DNA of 64,000 nt from a bacterium 1XD21-70 (GTDB taxonomy: Bacteria; Bacillota; Clostridia; Lachnospirales; Lachnospiraceae), in contig RAYB01000005.1 in the NCBI GenBank assembly GCA_003669055.1, positions 62,001-126,000 of the forward strand, written 5' to 3'. Under the pieces are notes generated by a model that had not been told where the DNA came from, did no database searches, and saw nothing but the letters and a program-made list of their open reading frames with translations. Positions 1-9,600 of the stretch are shown one piece after another; position 1 is the stretch's first letter, and the number at the start of each line of letters is the position of its first letter. A program made the translations under genes and the position numbers.

Positions 1-2
1 AT

Positions 3-602
3 TCCTGCATCCAGGTGTTCCCCATGCTTTTTGGCCAGCTGCTGGTGGCAGCCCCGGCCGCATGGGCGTTTGCCCGCCTGGATTTTCCGGCAAAGAGGGT
101 GCTTTTTGGCACTTATGTATGGTTGATGGTGCTGCCGTTCCAGGTGGTGCAGGTGTCAAATTACCTGGTTCTGGGTCAGCTGGGGCTGTTGGATTCCCAT
201 CTTTCCCTGATCCTTCCGGGGATCTGGTCAACCTTTCCGGTTTTTATTATGACCCGTTCTTTCGAGGCAGTTCCGGACTCCCTTTTGGAGGCCGCCTGCC
301 TGGACGGGGCAGGGGAGGTGAGGGCTTTTCTCCTGGTTGGGATCCCTGCCGGACGCCCGGGGATTGCCGCGGCGCTGGTGCTGGGGTTTTTAGACGGGTG
401 GAATGCATTGGAACAGCCGCTTGCCTATCTAAAGGATGTCCGGTTGTGGCCGTTATCCTTGTACCTGCCAAAGATTGTACAGGACAAGGCGGCAGTGGCA
501 TTTGCAGCAGGCATGGTGATGATGATGCCGCCTGTGCTCTTGTACCTGAACGGGGAAGGGGAATTGGAGCAGGGGGTGGCAGCCTCGGGCGTGAAGGAGT
601 AG
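3..602 (+). CDS. Sugar ABC transporter permease (MalG/UgpE-like), 5' end missing
   Basis: This is the C-terminal part of a membrane permease of a carbohydrate ABC importer. The frame is open to the left edge of the window, so the true start is outside it and the GTG at 15 is probably internal. The cytoplasmic EAA loop that contacts the ATPase is visible as EAACLDGAGEVRAF followed by the conserved Pro, with hydrophobic helices on both sides. The end (GVAASGVKE) is a variant of the family ending AGAVKG. A binding protein and a partner permease are expected upstream. The next gene starts 5 nt after this stop and takes its ribosome site from the last codons here, so the two are probably co-translated. 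The substrate cannot be told. Confidence 0.85.
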   Translation, partial: SCIQVFPMLFGQLLVAAPAAWAFARLDFPAKRVLFGTYVWLMVLPFQVVQVSNYLVLGQLGLLDSHLSLILPGIWSTFPVFIMTRSFEAVPDSLLEAACLDGAGEVRAFLLVGIPAGRPGIAAALVLGFLDGWNALEQPLAYLKDVRLWPLSLYLPKIVQDKAAVAFAAGMVMMMPPVLLYLNGEGELEQGVAASGVKE

Positions 603-607
603 ATTGG

Positions 608-2311
608 ATGAGGGAAAAGAGGAATCCGGACAGGATTAGCCAGGTATACCGGCGGGCTTTTGCCGGATTTTTTATATTGATGGCGGTATGCAGCGTGGTA
701 TCCCGGATCTATGACAGTGCCGCGGTGCCTAAAGTGGAGACTGCCTGGATGAAAGAAAAAGCTGTGGAGACAACCGTAACGGGAAGCGGGACGGTGAAGG
801 CACGGGAGGTTTTTTTCTGCAAGGTTTATCCGGGGCTTTACGTGGGGTCTGTGGCGGCAGTTTTGGGAAAGCAGGTGGAGGAAGGGGAAGAACTATTCAG
901 CTACGATGCAGATGCGATGGCCAGGCAAAGAGAAAAGCTGGAGGGGGAGTTGCAAAAGCTTTTGCTGGAAAGGGAGAAAAACCAGGTGACCCTGCGAGGC
1001 GTTGCACAGATAAAAGAACAGGAACTGGCGGCTTGGGAACTTCAGCTGGCAGAGCAGGAACTGGCAAAAGGGCAGCAGGAGCATGAGGAAAAGAAACGGG
1101 AGCATGAGGAGGAACTGGAACGCTTGCAACAAGAGTATGAGAGGAAACGCTCCATGGCAGAGGAAGAGTTGTGGGAGCAGCAGGAACAGCAGGAGGAGGC
1201 AGCCAGGCAGGAACTTCACTTGGCAAAGAATTCCAGGGAGTCTTCCCTCCGGGCAGCGCGGAGGAAGGTGGAGGATTTGGAGGAAGAACTGGAGGAGTGG
1301 AAGGAAGGGGATGCACAAGCAGGGGAAATCGCCCGTAAAGAGCGGGAATTGGCCCGTGCCCGGGAAGATTTAGAGGATCTTGAGGAGGAATGGGAGGACC
1401 GGATCGGGGATATGGAGGCACAGATAGATTTGATAGATGACAGGAATGACCGGATCCGCACAGGAAATATCAGTTCCCTGACGGCACTTTCGGAGGCCTA
1501 CGAGGAAACCTTAAGGCAAAAAAACGCTGCCGCCCGGGAAGAGGAAAAGGTGCTGGATACCTACCGGAAAAATGTGGAGAGAGCCAGGTTTAACCTGCAG
1601 GCAGCGATAAAAAGAGATGAGCAGGCAAGCTTTTTGCTGGAACAGGAAAAGCAGCTGTCCCGGCTTGTGGGGCAGGGGATTGAGATGGATATCCGCGCCA
1701 AAGAGGAGGAGGCAGAACGGCTGGATTTGCTGATAGGAGGCCAGGGGAAGGTGTGTGCAGAAAAGAAAGGAACCATAGTGGAGGCTGAACTGCTGGCAGG
1801 AAAGACCAGCACCGGTGAAGAGAGGGTAGCGATTGCATCCGGGGATTTCTGGTTTGAAGGAGGATTTGAGAAAGAAGGGCAGAAACTGGAAAAGGGGGAC
1901 TGGATCCAGATAACCATTCCCGGAAAAAACAAAAAAACGGAGGCGAGGATTGAGGAGATGAACCTGTTAGGAGAAGAAGGGATATTCCGGGCACAGCTTC
2001 CCGGAGGGGAGATCCCTTTAGGGAGCATAGCCGCCTATGAGTGCAGCAAGCAGTCCGGCATTTACCCTCAGGTGATCCCGCTTCAAGGGCTGCGCAAAGA
2101 CATGAAGGGATATTACTGCCTGGTGGCCCGGCCAAGAAAGAGCATATTGGGGCAAGAGTTTGTGGCAGAGCGGGTGGATGTGGAGGTGCTCTGTTTGGGG
2201 AGCACAGAGGCAGCGGTGGAAGGTGCCCTGCTTCACTCCGATGAGATTATTGTGCGCGGCAGCCAGGTGATCGGGGAAGGGGACCGGGTACGCCCGGTAG
2301 AAGAATTTTGA
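608..2311 (+). CDS. HlyD/MacA-like membrane fusion adaptor with long coiled coil
   Basis: A 567-residue protein built like a periplasmic-adaptor (HlyD/MacA) subunit of an exporter. A short basic N-terminus leads into one membrane anchor (about residues 18-33). A lipoyl/barrel-sandwich half follows (ETTVTGSGTVKAREV), then a very long Glu/Lys/Gln-rich coiled-coil hairpin (about 95-390), then a second beta-rich half and a C-terminal barrel. The hairpin is unusually long for the family. AAGGAG lies 8 nt before the chosen ATG; the frame is open further upstream but there it only overlaps the permease gene. It follows a sugar importer permease, which is an odd neighbour for an export adaptor, and its stop overlaps the TTG start of the next gene (TTGA). 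The exporter it serves is not evident. Confidence 0.7.
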   Translation: MREKRNPDRISQVYRRAFAGFFILMAVCSVVSRIYDSAAVPKVETAWMKEKAVETTVTGSGTVKAREVFFCKVYPGLYVGSVAAVLGKQVEEGEELFSYDADAMARQREKLEGELQKLLLEREKNQVTLRGVAQIKEQELAAWELQLAEQELAKGQQEHEEKKREHEEELERLQQEYERKRSMAEEELWEQQEQQEEAARQELHLAKNSRESSLRAARRKVEDLEEELEEWKEGDAQAGEIARKERELARAREDLEDLEEEWEDRIGDMEAQIDLIDDRNDRIRTGNISSLTALSEAYEETLRQKNAAAREEEKVLDTYRKNVERARFNLQAAIKRDEQASFLLEQEKQLSRLVGQGIEMDIRAKEEEAERLDLLIGGQGKVCAEKKGTIVEAELLAGKTSTGEERVAIASGDFWFEGGFEKEGQKLEKGDWIQITIPGKNKKTEARIEEMNLLGEEGIFRAQLPGGEIPLGSIAAYECSKQSGIYPQVIPLQGLRKDMKGYYCLVARPRKSILGQEFVAERVDVEVLCLGSTEAAVEGALLHSDEIIVRGSQVIGEGDRVRPVEEF

Positions 2312-2928
2312 CAAAAAGGAAACAGAAAGTGATGGGAAAAGTGCTGGCTCTGCTGATTGTGTTAAGCACGCTAATGACAGCTGCCTTGGCCGTCCGCCTA
2401 TACCTGTTTTTGTCTCCGTGCCGCCTGGAGGCAGACTGTAGGGGCTATGGATTGGATACAGAATACTTAAAACAATGGGAGGAGCAGGAAAAAAACCGCA
2501 AAACAGGGATTCTGGCGGTATCCGGATGGCAGCCCCAGCCGCAAAGAGAAATCACGTCCGTTAGCACAGGGCGGAAAACGCAGGCACACCTGTTTGGCGT
2601 CTACGGCAGCATGGAACTGGTATTTCCGGCAGCGCTCCTTGCAGGAAACTATGGCCTTGCCGGGAAAAAAGAGGCCTGCGTGCTCACCCAGGATCTGGCA
2701 GAGGCTCTGTTTGGCAGTTCAGATGTGGTAGGGGAAACCGTGAAATTTGCCATGGATGAAAAGGGGCAGGAAACACACTTGGAGGTCGCAGGCGTGATAG
2801 ATAAAAAGGGGCAATACCTGCTGATGCCGATAGAAGAGGGGGAGATTGAAAAGGTCGCCGTGCTATATGAAAGGCGTTACAAGGCCAGAGAGAAGCTAAA
2901 AGAACAGCTGCCGTTCTTTTCCCCATAA
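2308..2928 (+). CDS. Single-pass membrane protein with MacB/FtsX-type extracellular domain
   Basis: The N-terminus has one transmembrane helix (about residues 9-33). The remainder resembles the extracellular domain (MacB_PCD) of MacB/FtsX-type ABC permeases: STGRKTQAHLFGVYG, then ACVLTQDLAEALFGSSDVVG and LEVAGVI, matching the family pattern of a residue block ending in LFG followed by GK/GE and VVGV. The usual three C-terminal membrane helices are absent. The TTG start overlaps the upstream stop as TTGA, so translation is probably coupled to the HlyD-like gene; together they look like a reduced MacA/MacB arrangement without a visible ATPase. The frame ends early at LPFFSP, and coding-like sequence resumes in another frame just downstream, so this copy may be frameshifted. 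Confidence 0.6.
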   Translation: MTKRKQKVMGKVLALLIVLSTLMTAALAVRLYLFLSPCRLEADCRGYGLDTEYLKQWEEQEKNRKTGILAVSGWQPQPQREITSVSTGRKTQAHLFGVYGSMELVFPAALLAGNYGLAGKKEACVLTQDLAEALFGSSDVVGETVKFAMDEKGQETHLEVAGVIDKKGQYLLMPIEEGEIEKVAVLYERRYKAREKLKEQLPFFSP

Positions 2929-3146
2929 TCCGTGCGGACATCACAAACAGCCGGGGCATTTTAAGCGGCGCGGCAAGCTTTGGGACTTTTGACATGCAGA
3001 AGCTTCTGCTGGAGCAGGAGGGCGTGGAGGTGGCCTGGACGGCGAAAGGGTGGCAGGTGGATTTGGAACGGTTCGGGTGGAAAAACAGCATGGAGGAGGC
3101 TCTGGCATTGGAGGAAAGGTTTACAAGCCCGGATGCGGGCAGGTAA
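2929..3146 (+). pseudogene. Out-of-frame continuation of the MacB-like gene
   Basis: Reading in the -1 frame from about 2907, a continuous coding-like stretch runs to TAA at 3144: FPIIRADITNSRGILSG, then ASFGTFDMQKLLLEQEGVEV and further to FTSPDAGR. Codon use (GTG, CTG, GAG, CGG, GGC) matches the neighbours, and no good start with a ribosome site precedes it. Restoring one base in the T4C4 run at 2917-2924 would fuse it to the upstream protein as LPFFFPIIRADI. It then overlaps the end of the convergent kinase gene by about 26 bp. A real one-base loss, a programmed slip or a sequencing error are all possible. Confidence 0.45.
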
Positions 3147-4569
3147 ACCAGAAACTGGTCATCCCGTCCTCGCAGTCCACGCCGTATTCCATCCCATGGG
3201 CGTCTAAGATGGTGCTGACGATGGAGAGCCCGATACCGGTGCCGAGGCGGCGGCCGCTCTGGTGCTGGCTGCGCTGGTAGCGTCCCCAGATCTGTTCCCT
3301 TTCCTCTGGCGGGATAGGGTCGCCCGGGTTGATGACAGCAACCCGGACAACATCGGCGGTGCGCTGCATTGAGACCGTGATGGCCTGCCCTTCGCCTGTA
3401 TGGTTGATGGCATTGTAGAGGAGGTTGCGGATGACCTGGCTCATTTTGAGTGCATCGATGTATAGCTGGGCTTCTTGGTCGTCGCATTCCAATCCCAGGA
3501 GGATCTGGTGCTGCATGGCAGCGGGGCGGCACAGGGATACCTCAGATTCCAGGATATCATACAGATGGTACCAGTCTTTTTTCAGCTGGATGTAACCGGC
3601 CTGCAGCTGGGAATAATCGAGGATGTCCGTGACCATTTCGCTCATCCGTTTTGCCTCGCTGATAATAAGGTTTAAGCCCTCCTCCCGCAAAGAGCCGTCC
3701 TGCCAGGTGATGTCCCTTACCATCTCGGCATAGCCGCCGATGACGGCTAGGGGGGAACGGAGTTCGTGGGAGACGTTGGCAATGACTTCCTTGCGAAGGA
3801 GATCCACCTGCTGCAGTTTTTTGGCCAGTTTCCCCACCGAATCCGAGAGCTGGCCAAGTTCATCCTTCCGGTTTAAATCCGGACACGCCAGGAAATCATT
3901 GTGGGCCAGCCGGTCTACGGCGTCCTTAATCTGGAAGACCGGCCTGGTGAAATGGCGGGACAGCAAAAAGGCCAGCACGGAGGCGGCTGCTGTCAGCAGG
4001 ATGCTCATCAGAACCAACTGCCGCCGGTTTAAGTCCAGGATGGTCTTTAGTTTTACCATGTTGTGGAGGATGACAAAGCAGGGTTCCCCCTGGTAGGTGG
4101 CCGGAAAGCCCAGTTCAAATCCGAAGACCCGGTCTTGGTGCCGGTCTACCAGGCGGTAAGGCTTCCCGGCCAAAAGTTCCTGGAATTCTTCCCTCTTTGT
4201 GATGATATCCAGCATGAGACGTTCTTCCTTGCGCTGCCGGACATTGATCCGGTGGCCGGTGGAAAACATCTGGATCAGCTTTCCTTCCTGGTCCAAAAGG
4301 ATCAGTTCCCCGCCGGAGATATGGCTCATGACAGGAAGCAGATGGCCGTCATCGGCAAGATCTTGGGTGCTCAAATCTTTCATGACGGGTTCCAGCCGCC
4401 TCTCGGTCTCGGCCAGCGCAGCTTTGGCATAATTTTGCTCCAACAGCCAGATCTGGGCAATCCACATAAAACCGATCCCAAACAGCACCAATAACATCAT
4501 GATTGACCAGAGGCGGAACACCATCCGGCTGCCCAAGGAGGGCATCTTATATTTCTTCTGTGTATTCAA
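3121..4569 (-). CDS. Sensor histidine kinase (HAMP, HisKA, HATPase)
   Basis: A 482-residue membrane kinase. Helices at about 17-42 and 186-204 flank an extracytoplasmic sensor region of roughly 140 residues. A HAMP linker follows (about 205-258), then the phosphoacceptor box NVSHELRSPLAVIGGY with His268, an N box in NLLYNAINHTG and a G box in GTGIGLSIV. Its start lies inside the end of the response-regulator gene (23-nt overlap), so the two proteins are made together. The pair faces away from the RND export genes across a shared control region, which suggests it controls them. The stimulus is unknown; cell-envelope stress or a toxic compound would be typical for this arrangement. This is an inference. 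Confidence 0.92.
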   Translation of the reverse strand: MNTQKKYKMPSLGSRMVFRLWSIMMLLVLFGIGFMWIAQIWLLEQNYAKAALAETERRLEPVMKDLSTQDLADDGHLLPVMSHISGGELILLDQEGKLIQMFSTGHRINVRQRKEERLMLDIITKREEFQELLAGKPYRLVDRHQDRVFGFELGFPATYQGEPCFVILHNMVKLKTILDLNRRQLVLMSILLTAAASVLAFLLSRHFTRPVFQIKDAVDRLAHNDFLACPDLNRKDELGQLSDSVGKLAKKLQQVDLLRKEVIANVSHELRSPLAVIGGYAEMVRDITWQDGSLREEGLNLIISEAKRMSEMVTDILDYSQLQAGYIQLKKDWYHLYDILESEVSLCRPAAMQHQILLGLECDDQEAQLYIDALKMSQVIRNLLYNAINHTGEGQAITVSMQRTADVVRVAVINPGDPIPPEEREQIWGRYQRSQHQSGRRLGTGIGLSIVSTILDAHGMEYGVDCEDGMTSFWFTCPHPGL

Positions 4570-5221
4570 GTTTATATCCCACCCCCCAGACCGTCTGGAT
4601 CAGTTTCCGGTATTGCCCCAGATGCTCGCGCAGAGACTTGATATGTGTGTCAACCGTGCGGACATCACCATAATAATTGTACCCCCAGACCGTCTGCAGC
4701 AGCTTGTCCCGGCTGAAAACCACACGTTCGTTCTGGGCCAGCTTCAGCAGAAGGTCAAATTCTTTGGGCGGGAGGTTCAGCCTGTTCCCATCGGCCGTTA
4801 CGGTGCGGGAGGACTGGGAGATGGAAAGCCCTCCGAAGAGGATAAGGTCATTTTGTAACTTTTTGGTGCGCCTAAGGACGGCTCCGACCCTTGCCATCAG
4901 TTCCTTGGGGCTGAAAGGCTTGGAAATGTAGTCATCCGCCCCTAAGCCAAAGCCTTTTAGTTTGTCATATTCTTCATCGCGGGCAGTCAGCATGATGACC
5001 GGGATTTGGCTGGTGCGGCGGATCTCTGCCAATATCTGGAAGCCATCTGTGCCGGGCATCATCACATCAAGGATCATGATGTCAAAAGTTTTTTCCCTGA
5101 TGGCGGCAAGAGCCTGCTCGCCGGTCTCGGCCTCCTCACAGCAAAAGCCTTCCCGCTCGCCGTAGGTTCGTACCAGCTTCCGCAGATGGTGGTCGTCGTC
5201 AGTGATCAGTAAGTTGGGCAT
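4547..5221 (-). CDS. OmpR/PhoB-type response regulator
   Basis: A 224-residue regulator with an N-terminal receiver (acidic pocket DDD at 8-10, phosphorylated Asp52 in LDVMMPGTDG, conserved Lys in ISKPF) and a C-terminal winged helix ending in VDTHIKSLREHLG and VWGVGYKLE, typical of the OmpR/PhoB group. The ATG at 5221 is chosen because AGGAGG lies just before it; an in-frame ATG 47 codons upstream has no ribosome site and would add a non-conserved tail. Four TCACA boxes spaced by about one helical turn lie between this gene and the divergent RND operon, the expected footprint of this regulator class. It probably regulates both directions. Confidence 0.93.
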   Translation of the reverse strand: MPNLLITDDDHHLRKLVRTYGEREGFCCEEAETGEQALAAIREKTFDIMILDVMMPGTDGFQILAEIRRTSQIPVIMLTARDEEYDKLKGFGLGADDYISKPFSPKELMARVGAVLRRTKKLQNDLILFGGLSISQSSRTVTADGNRLNLPPKEFDLLLKLAQNERVVFSRDKLLQTVWGYNYYGDVRTVDTHIKSLREHLGQYRKLIQTVWGVGYKLEYTEEI

Positions 5222-5336
5222 GATAGGGTTCCTCCTGGTTCGGGTGAATGGTTCCTTTTGCTGCAGTTTGCCAAGCCGGCATGGGCTTGGTATATACAAG
5301 GAGTATAGCATATTTTGGGGATTTGGGAAACGGGGC

Positions 5337-5385
5337 TTCACAAATTCTGCTGATTTCCTCACAGTTCGTTCACAAATTCCTCACA
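5337..5385. promoter_or_regulatory. Phased TCACA direct repeats, likely response-regulator operator
   Basis: TCACA occurs at 5338, 5359, 5370 and 5381, giving steps of 21, 11 and 11 bp, that is about two, one and one turns of the helix on the same face. Two copies are part of a longer repeat, TTCACAAATTC. OmpR-family regulators bind tandem direct repeats of this spacing. The cluster sits in the 216-bp region between the divergent regulator gene and the RND adaptor gene. The last boxes could stand in for the -35 of the rightward promoter (TTCACA, 17 bp, CAATAT). Confidence 0.6.
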
Positions 5386-5437
5386 AAATTCCAATATCCT
5401 AGGTTCAGGTGAGGAATCCAAGGAGGATGAAAGATTT

Positions 5438-6667
5438 ATGACGACAAAGAAAAAAATAATGATAGGAGCCTGCACCGTGGCAGTGGCGGCTGCGGCGGGA
5501 GGATATTTTCTTTTAGGGGGGAAGCAGGGCGGAAGCGGCGGAGCCCCGCGGGGGGCAGGCGGCCCGGGCGGTATGGCCCAGGAGGCGTCCGTGACTGTCG
5601 TGAAGGCAAAAGAGCCGGCTATAGGCGACTTAAGCCTGTCCACAGGGCTTACGGGTACGGTGGAGGCTGCAGATGTGGTCTATGTCTATGCGAAGGCATC
5701 CGGCGATGTGACGGCAGTCCATGTGAAGGCAGGGGATACGGTGGAGGCCGGGCAGGTTTTGTGCGAGATCGATACGGAGCAGGTGGATTCTGCCCGCAAC
5801 TCCATGGAGTCGGCGCGGGTCAACCTGACACAGGCACAGAATAACCTTAGCCGCATGCAGGTATTGTACCAGGGCGGGGATCTGTCAGACCAGGAATATG
5901 AGCAGTACAGCAACTCGGTGAAATCTGCCCGGCTCCAGTATGAGTCTGCCAAGATGGCTTATGACCGGCAGGTGGAGTACAGCAAGGTCACAGCCCCTAT
6001 CGGAGGCCGGATTGAAAGCTGTGACGTGGAGGTTTACGACCGGGTGAGCCAGTCGGGCCAGCTGTGTGTCATTGCCGGGGAGGGGGAGAGCCGGATCACC
6101 TTTTATGTGACCCAAAGGATGATGAAAAACATCCGGGAGGGGGATGAGGTGGAGGTCACCAAAAACGGCGAGGCCTATCAAGGGCAGGTCAGTGAGATCA
6201 GCAGCATGGTGGATGAGTCCAGCGGGCTTTTCAAGGTGAAAGCCGAACTAAAAGATGTGGAAGAGATCGCGATCGGAAGCACAGTCAAGCTGAGCCTGGT
6301 GACAGACAGAGCCCAAAATGCCATGCTGGTGCCGGTGGATGCCCTCTATTATAGCGGAGGGGACGGCTATGTATATCTGTATGAGGACGGGACGGCTAAG
6401 ATGGCTCCGGTTGAGGTAGGGCTATATGATGCAGAATATGCCGAGATCCTGTCCGGCCTTACAGGGACGGAACTGGTAGTCAGCACATGGAGTTCCAATC
6501 TGTATGAAGGGGCGAAGATCCGCCTGTGGGGAGAAGATGGGGACGGCGGGGAAGGGGAAGCCTTGCCGGAAGGTGAAAAGGGGAGAAAAGGCCAGCCGGA
6601 GCCAGGTGGCGGGGAACCGTCAGGTGCAGATAACACGAACGGCCAAAAAACCCCGGCAGGGGCATAA
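5438..6667 (+). CDS. RND efflux periplasmic-adaptor subunit (AcrA/HlyD-like)
   Basis: A 409-residue membrane fusion protein. It has an N-terminal anchor (about 7-27) and a Gly-rich linker, then the lipoyl motif half VYVYAKASGDVTAVHVKAGD, a coiled-coil hairpin (about 105-165), the second lipoyl half YSKVTAPIGGRI, and beta-barrel and membrane-proximal domains. The tail is a Gly/Glu/Pro-rich low-complexity stretch of about 45 residues. In Gram-negative cells such proteins link an RND pump to TolC; in a single-membrane cell the protein presumably reaches into the wall. The start has AGGAGG 11 nt upstream, a slightly long spacing. The RND pump gene follows after 18 nt. Regulation by the divergent two-component system is inferred from position and the TCACA boxes. 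Confidence 0.88.
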   Translation: MTTKKKIMIGACTVAVAAAAGGYFLLGGKQGGSGGAPRGAGGPGGMAQEASVTVVKAKEPAIGDLSLSTGLTGTVEAADVVYVYAKASGDVTAVHVKAGDTVEAGQVLCEIDTEQVDSARNSMESARVNLTQAQNNLSRMQVLYQGGDLSDQEYEQYSNSVKSARLQYESAKMAYDRQVEYSKVTAPIGGRIESCDVEVYDRVSQSGQLCVIAGEGESRITFYVTQRMMKNIREGDEVEVTKNGEAYQGQVSEISSMVDESSGLFKVKAELKDVEEIAIGSTVKLSLVTDRAQNAMLVPVDALYYSGGDGYVYLYEDGTAKMAPVEVGLYDAEYAEILSGLTGTELVVSTWSSNLYEGAKIRLWGEDGDGGEGEALPEGEKGRKGQPEPGGGEPSGADNTNGQKTPAGA

Positions 6668-6685
6668 GCAAAGGAGGCAGGACGA

Positions 6686-9600
6686 ATGGGAATCACAAGA
6701 TTTGTATTAAAACGCCCGGTTACCGTGTTCATGGCGCTCCTTTGCCTGATTGTATTTGGCATTTCATCCGTATTCAGTGCAGATTTGGAGCAGATGCCGG
6801 ATACGGACCAGCCCATGATGATTGTGATGGCGAGTTATTCCGGAACCAGCCCGGAAGACATGGATGAATTGGTGACACAGCCCATTGAGGATCAGGTCAG
6901 TACCCTAGAAGGGGTCAAGAGCATGACCTCCACTACCAGTGAGGGGCGGACAACGGTCATGTTAGAGTATGAGTATGACACCGACATGGATGAGGCCTAC
7001 GAGAATTTAAAGCAGGGATTAGACCGGATGCGCGGGCTACCGGAGGATGTGGAGCCGTCTGTCATGCGGATGAACAACAATGCCAATGCCAATATCATGC
7101 TATCGGTATCCCACAGTTCCCAGGAAAATCTCTACGATTATGTGGATCAGGTGGTGGTGCCGGAATTTGAGCGCCTGGCTACGGTGGCGGAGGTGGAGTC
7201 TATGGGCGGCTCCTCCGAGTACATACGGGTTGAACTGATGTCGGATATGATGGAGCAGTACCATGTGACGATGAGTGATATCACATCAGCCATGAACGGC
7301 GCAAACCTCTCTTACCCGTCAGGGAACGCAGTGGCGGGCAACCTGGAACTTTCTGTCTCCACGATGGCCGAAAACAACACCCTGGATGCGCTTTTGCGGG
7401 TGCCGATCGTCACCTCGGGGAATAAGATGGTCTATTTAGAGGATATCGCCCAGATCTATTATACGGAAGAAGAGAGGGGCGGTGTGTCCCGCTACAACGG
7501 ACAGGAGACGATCTCCCTTTCCATCACCAAGCAGCAGGGAAGTACGGCTATGGAACTCTCTAAGGAGGTGAAGGAAGCAATCACAATGCTCAAAAACAGT
7601 GATGGGGATCTGGATATCCGGGTAGCCCGGGATGAGGCGGACTCTATCCTGGAATCCTTGCAGGATGTGGCAGTGACCATGGTACTGGCCGTGCTGATCT
7701 CTATGGTGATTATCTTTGTGTTCTTTGGCGATTTTAAAGCGTCGCTGATCGTGGGCAGTTCAATCCCGACTTCCATCCTGATGTCGCTGATCGTGATGAC
7801 ACAGATGGGATTTTCTTTAAACGTCATTACCATGAGCGGCCTGGTATTGGGTGTTGGCATGATGGTGGACAATTCCATCGTGGTACTGGAGAGCTGCTTT
7901 CGGGCAATGGATAAGGCGGCCGATAAGGGTGCGCTGGGATATGCCAAGGCAGCGCTGGAGGGGACGAATATTGTGATCCAGTCAATCATCGGCTCCACGG
8001 TCACGACCTGTGTGGTATTTATCCCTCTCGTATTCTTAAACGGGATGAGCGGGCAGATGTTCGGCTCCATGGGCTACACCATTGTATACTGTATGTGTGC
8101 CTCCCTGATGTCAGCCATGTCCGTGGTGCCGCTTACCTATATGCTCTATAAGCCCAGGGAGCGGCAGCAGGCGCCGATGTCCTGGCCAGTGCAGCATCTC
8201 CAAGGGATTTACCGGAAGGCCATGCCCCTGCTGCTAAGGCACAAAGCCATCACCATGGGCATTTCGGTTATCATTATTGCAGCCACAGTGGTGCTGGCCA
8301 GGGGCATGGAGACGGAACTGATGACTGCCGATGATACGGGGACGATCTCGGTCAGCATCGAGACACGGCCGGGGCTTCTTAGCGGGCTGGCAAACGATAT
8401 GCTGGAACGGGCAGAGGCCATTGTGGCAGGGCATGAGGATGTGGAGTCCTATATGCTGCGCTTCAACAATGACAGCGGGACGATTACGGCATATCTTAAG
8501 GACAGCCGGAAAATGGGCACGGACGAGATCGTAAGCCAGTGGGAAGAGGAGATGGTGGATATCGACAATTGCACGATTGAGGTATCGGCATCGCAGTCCA
8601 TGAGCTTTATGGGCAGGAGCCGGGGGTATGAGGCGATTTTGCAGGGAACCCAATATGAGGAGCTGCAGGAAGCCAGCAGCCGGATTGTAAAGGAACTGAC
8701 AGAGCGGGATGATGTGATGAATGTCCATTCCAGCATTGAGAACACAGCGCCGGTGGTGGCAATCCGGGTGGATCCGGTGACAGCCGCAGCCGAGGGGCTG
8801 TCCGTCTCCCAGATCGGTTCTATGGTTAAGCAATATCTGGACGGCCAGGAGATCGCTTCCCTCGATATTGACGGCCAGGAGATCAGCGTGCGGGCAGAAT
8901 ATCCAGAGGAGGAGTACCGGACAGTCCCGCAGGTGGAGCAGATGATCCTAAAGAAGCCTTCCGGAGGTTCGGTAGCGCTGACTGACGTGGCGGAGGTCTA
9001 TTTCCGGGACAGCCCGGCTTCGATCCGCAAATCGGATAAGGCATACCAGGTGACTATCACTGCGGATTATATCCGCGGGAATGTCCAGTCACAGCTGGAT
9101 AACGAGGTGGTCAGCCCAAACCTGTCCGGAACGGTCACCAGGGGCGTAAATTCCCGCAACCGGATGATGCAGGAGGAATTTTCCGGCCTGTACCGGGCCA
9201 TTGCCATCGCAGTGTTTCTGGTGTTTGTGGTGATGTCGGCCCAGTTTGAGTCGCCGAAGTTTTCTTTTATGGTGATGACGACCATCCCCTTTAGCCTGGT
9301 AGGTTCCTTCGGCCTGCTGAAGATAACCGGGGTGACGATCAGCATGACATCGATCCTGGGATTTCTGATCCTGGTAGGGACGGTGGTCAATAACGGGATT
9401 TTGTATGTGGATACGGTGAACCAGTACCGGCTGGAGATGGAACTTGAGAAGGCATTGATAGAGGCAGGAGCCATGCGCTTACGGCCGATCCTGATGACAA
9501 GCCTTACTACCATCCTTTCTATGATTCCGATGGCGCTGGCAATCGGCAGCAGCGGCTCTACGACCCAGGGGCTTGCAGTGGTGAATATCGGCGGCCTGAC

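Noticed and set aside
62-607. Open upstream extension of the HlyD-like frame (182 codons)
   Set aside because: It overlaps the sugar permease in another frame, is Gly/Pro/Arg-rich without family features, and a proper ribosome site precedes the ATG at 608.
2980-3280. Two short plus-strand frames with Trp/Arg-rich translations
   Set aside because: They overlap the -1 continuation of the MacB-like gene and the end of the kinase gene; their composition is that of shadow frames.
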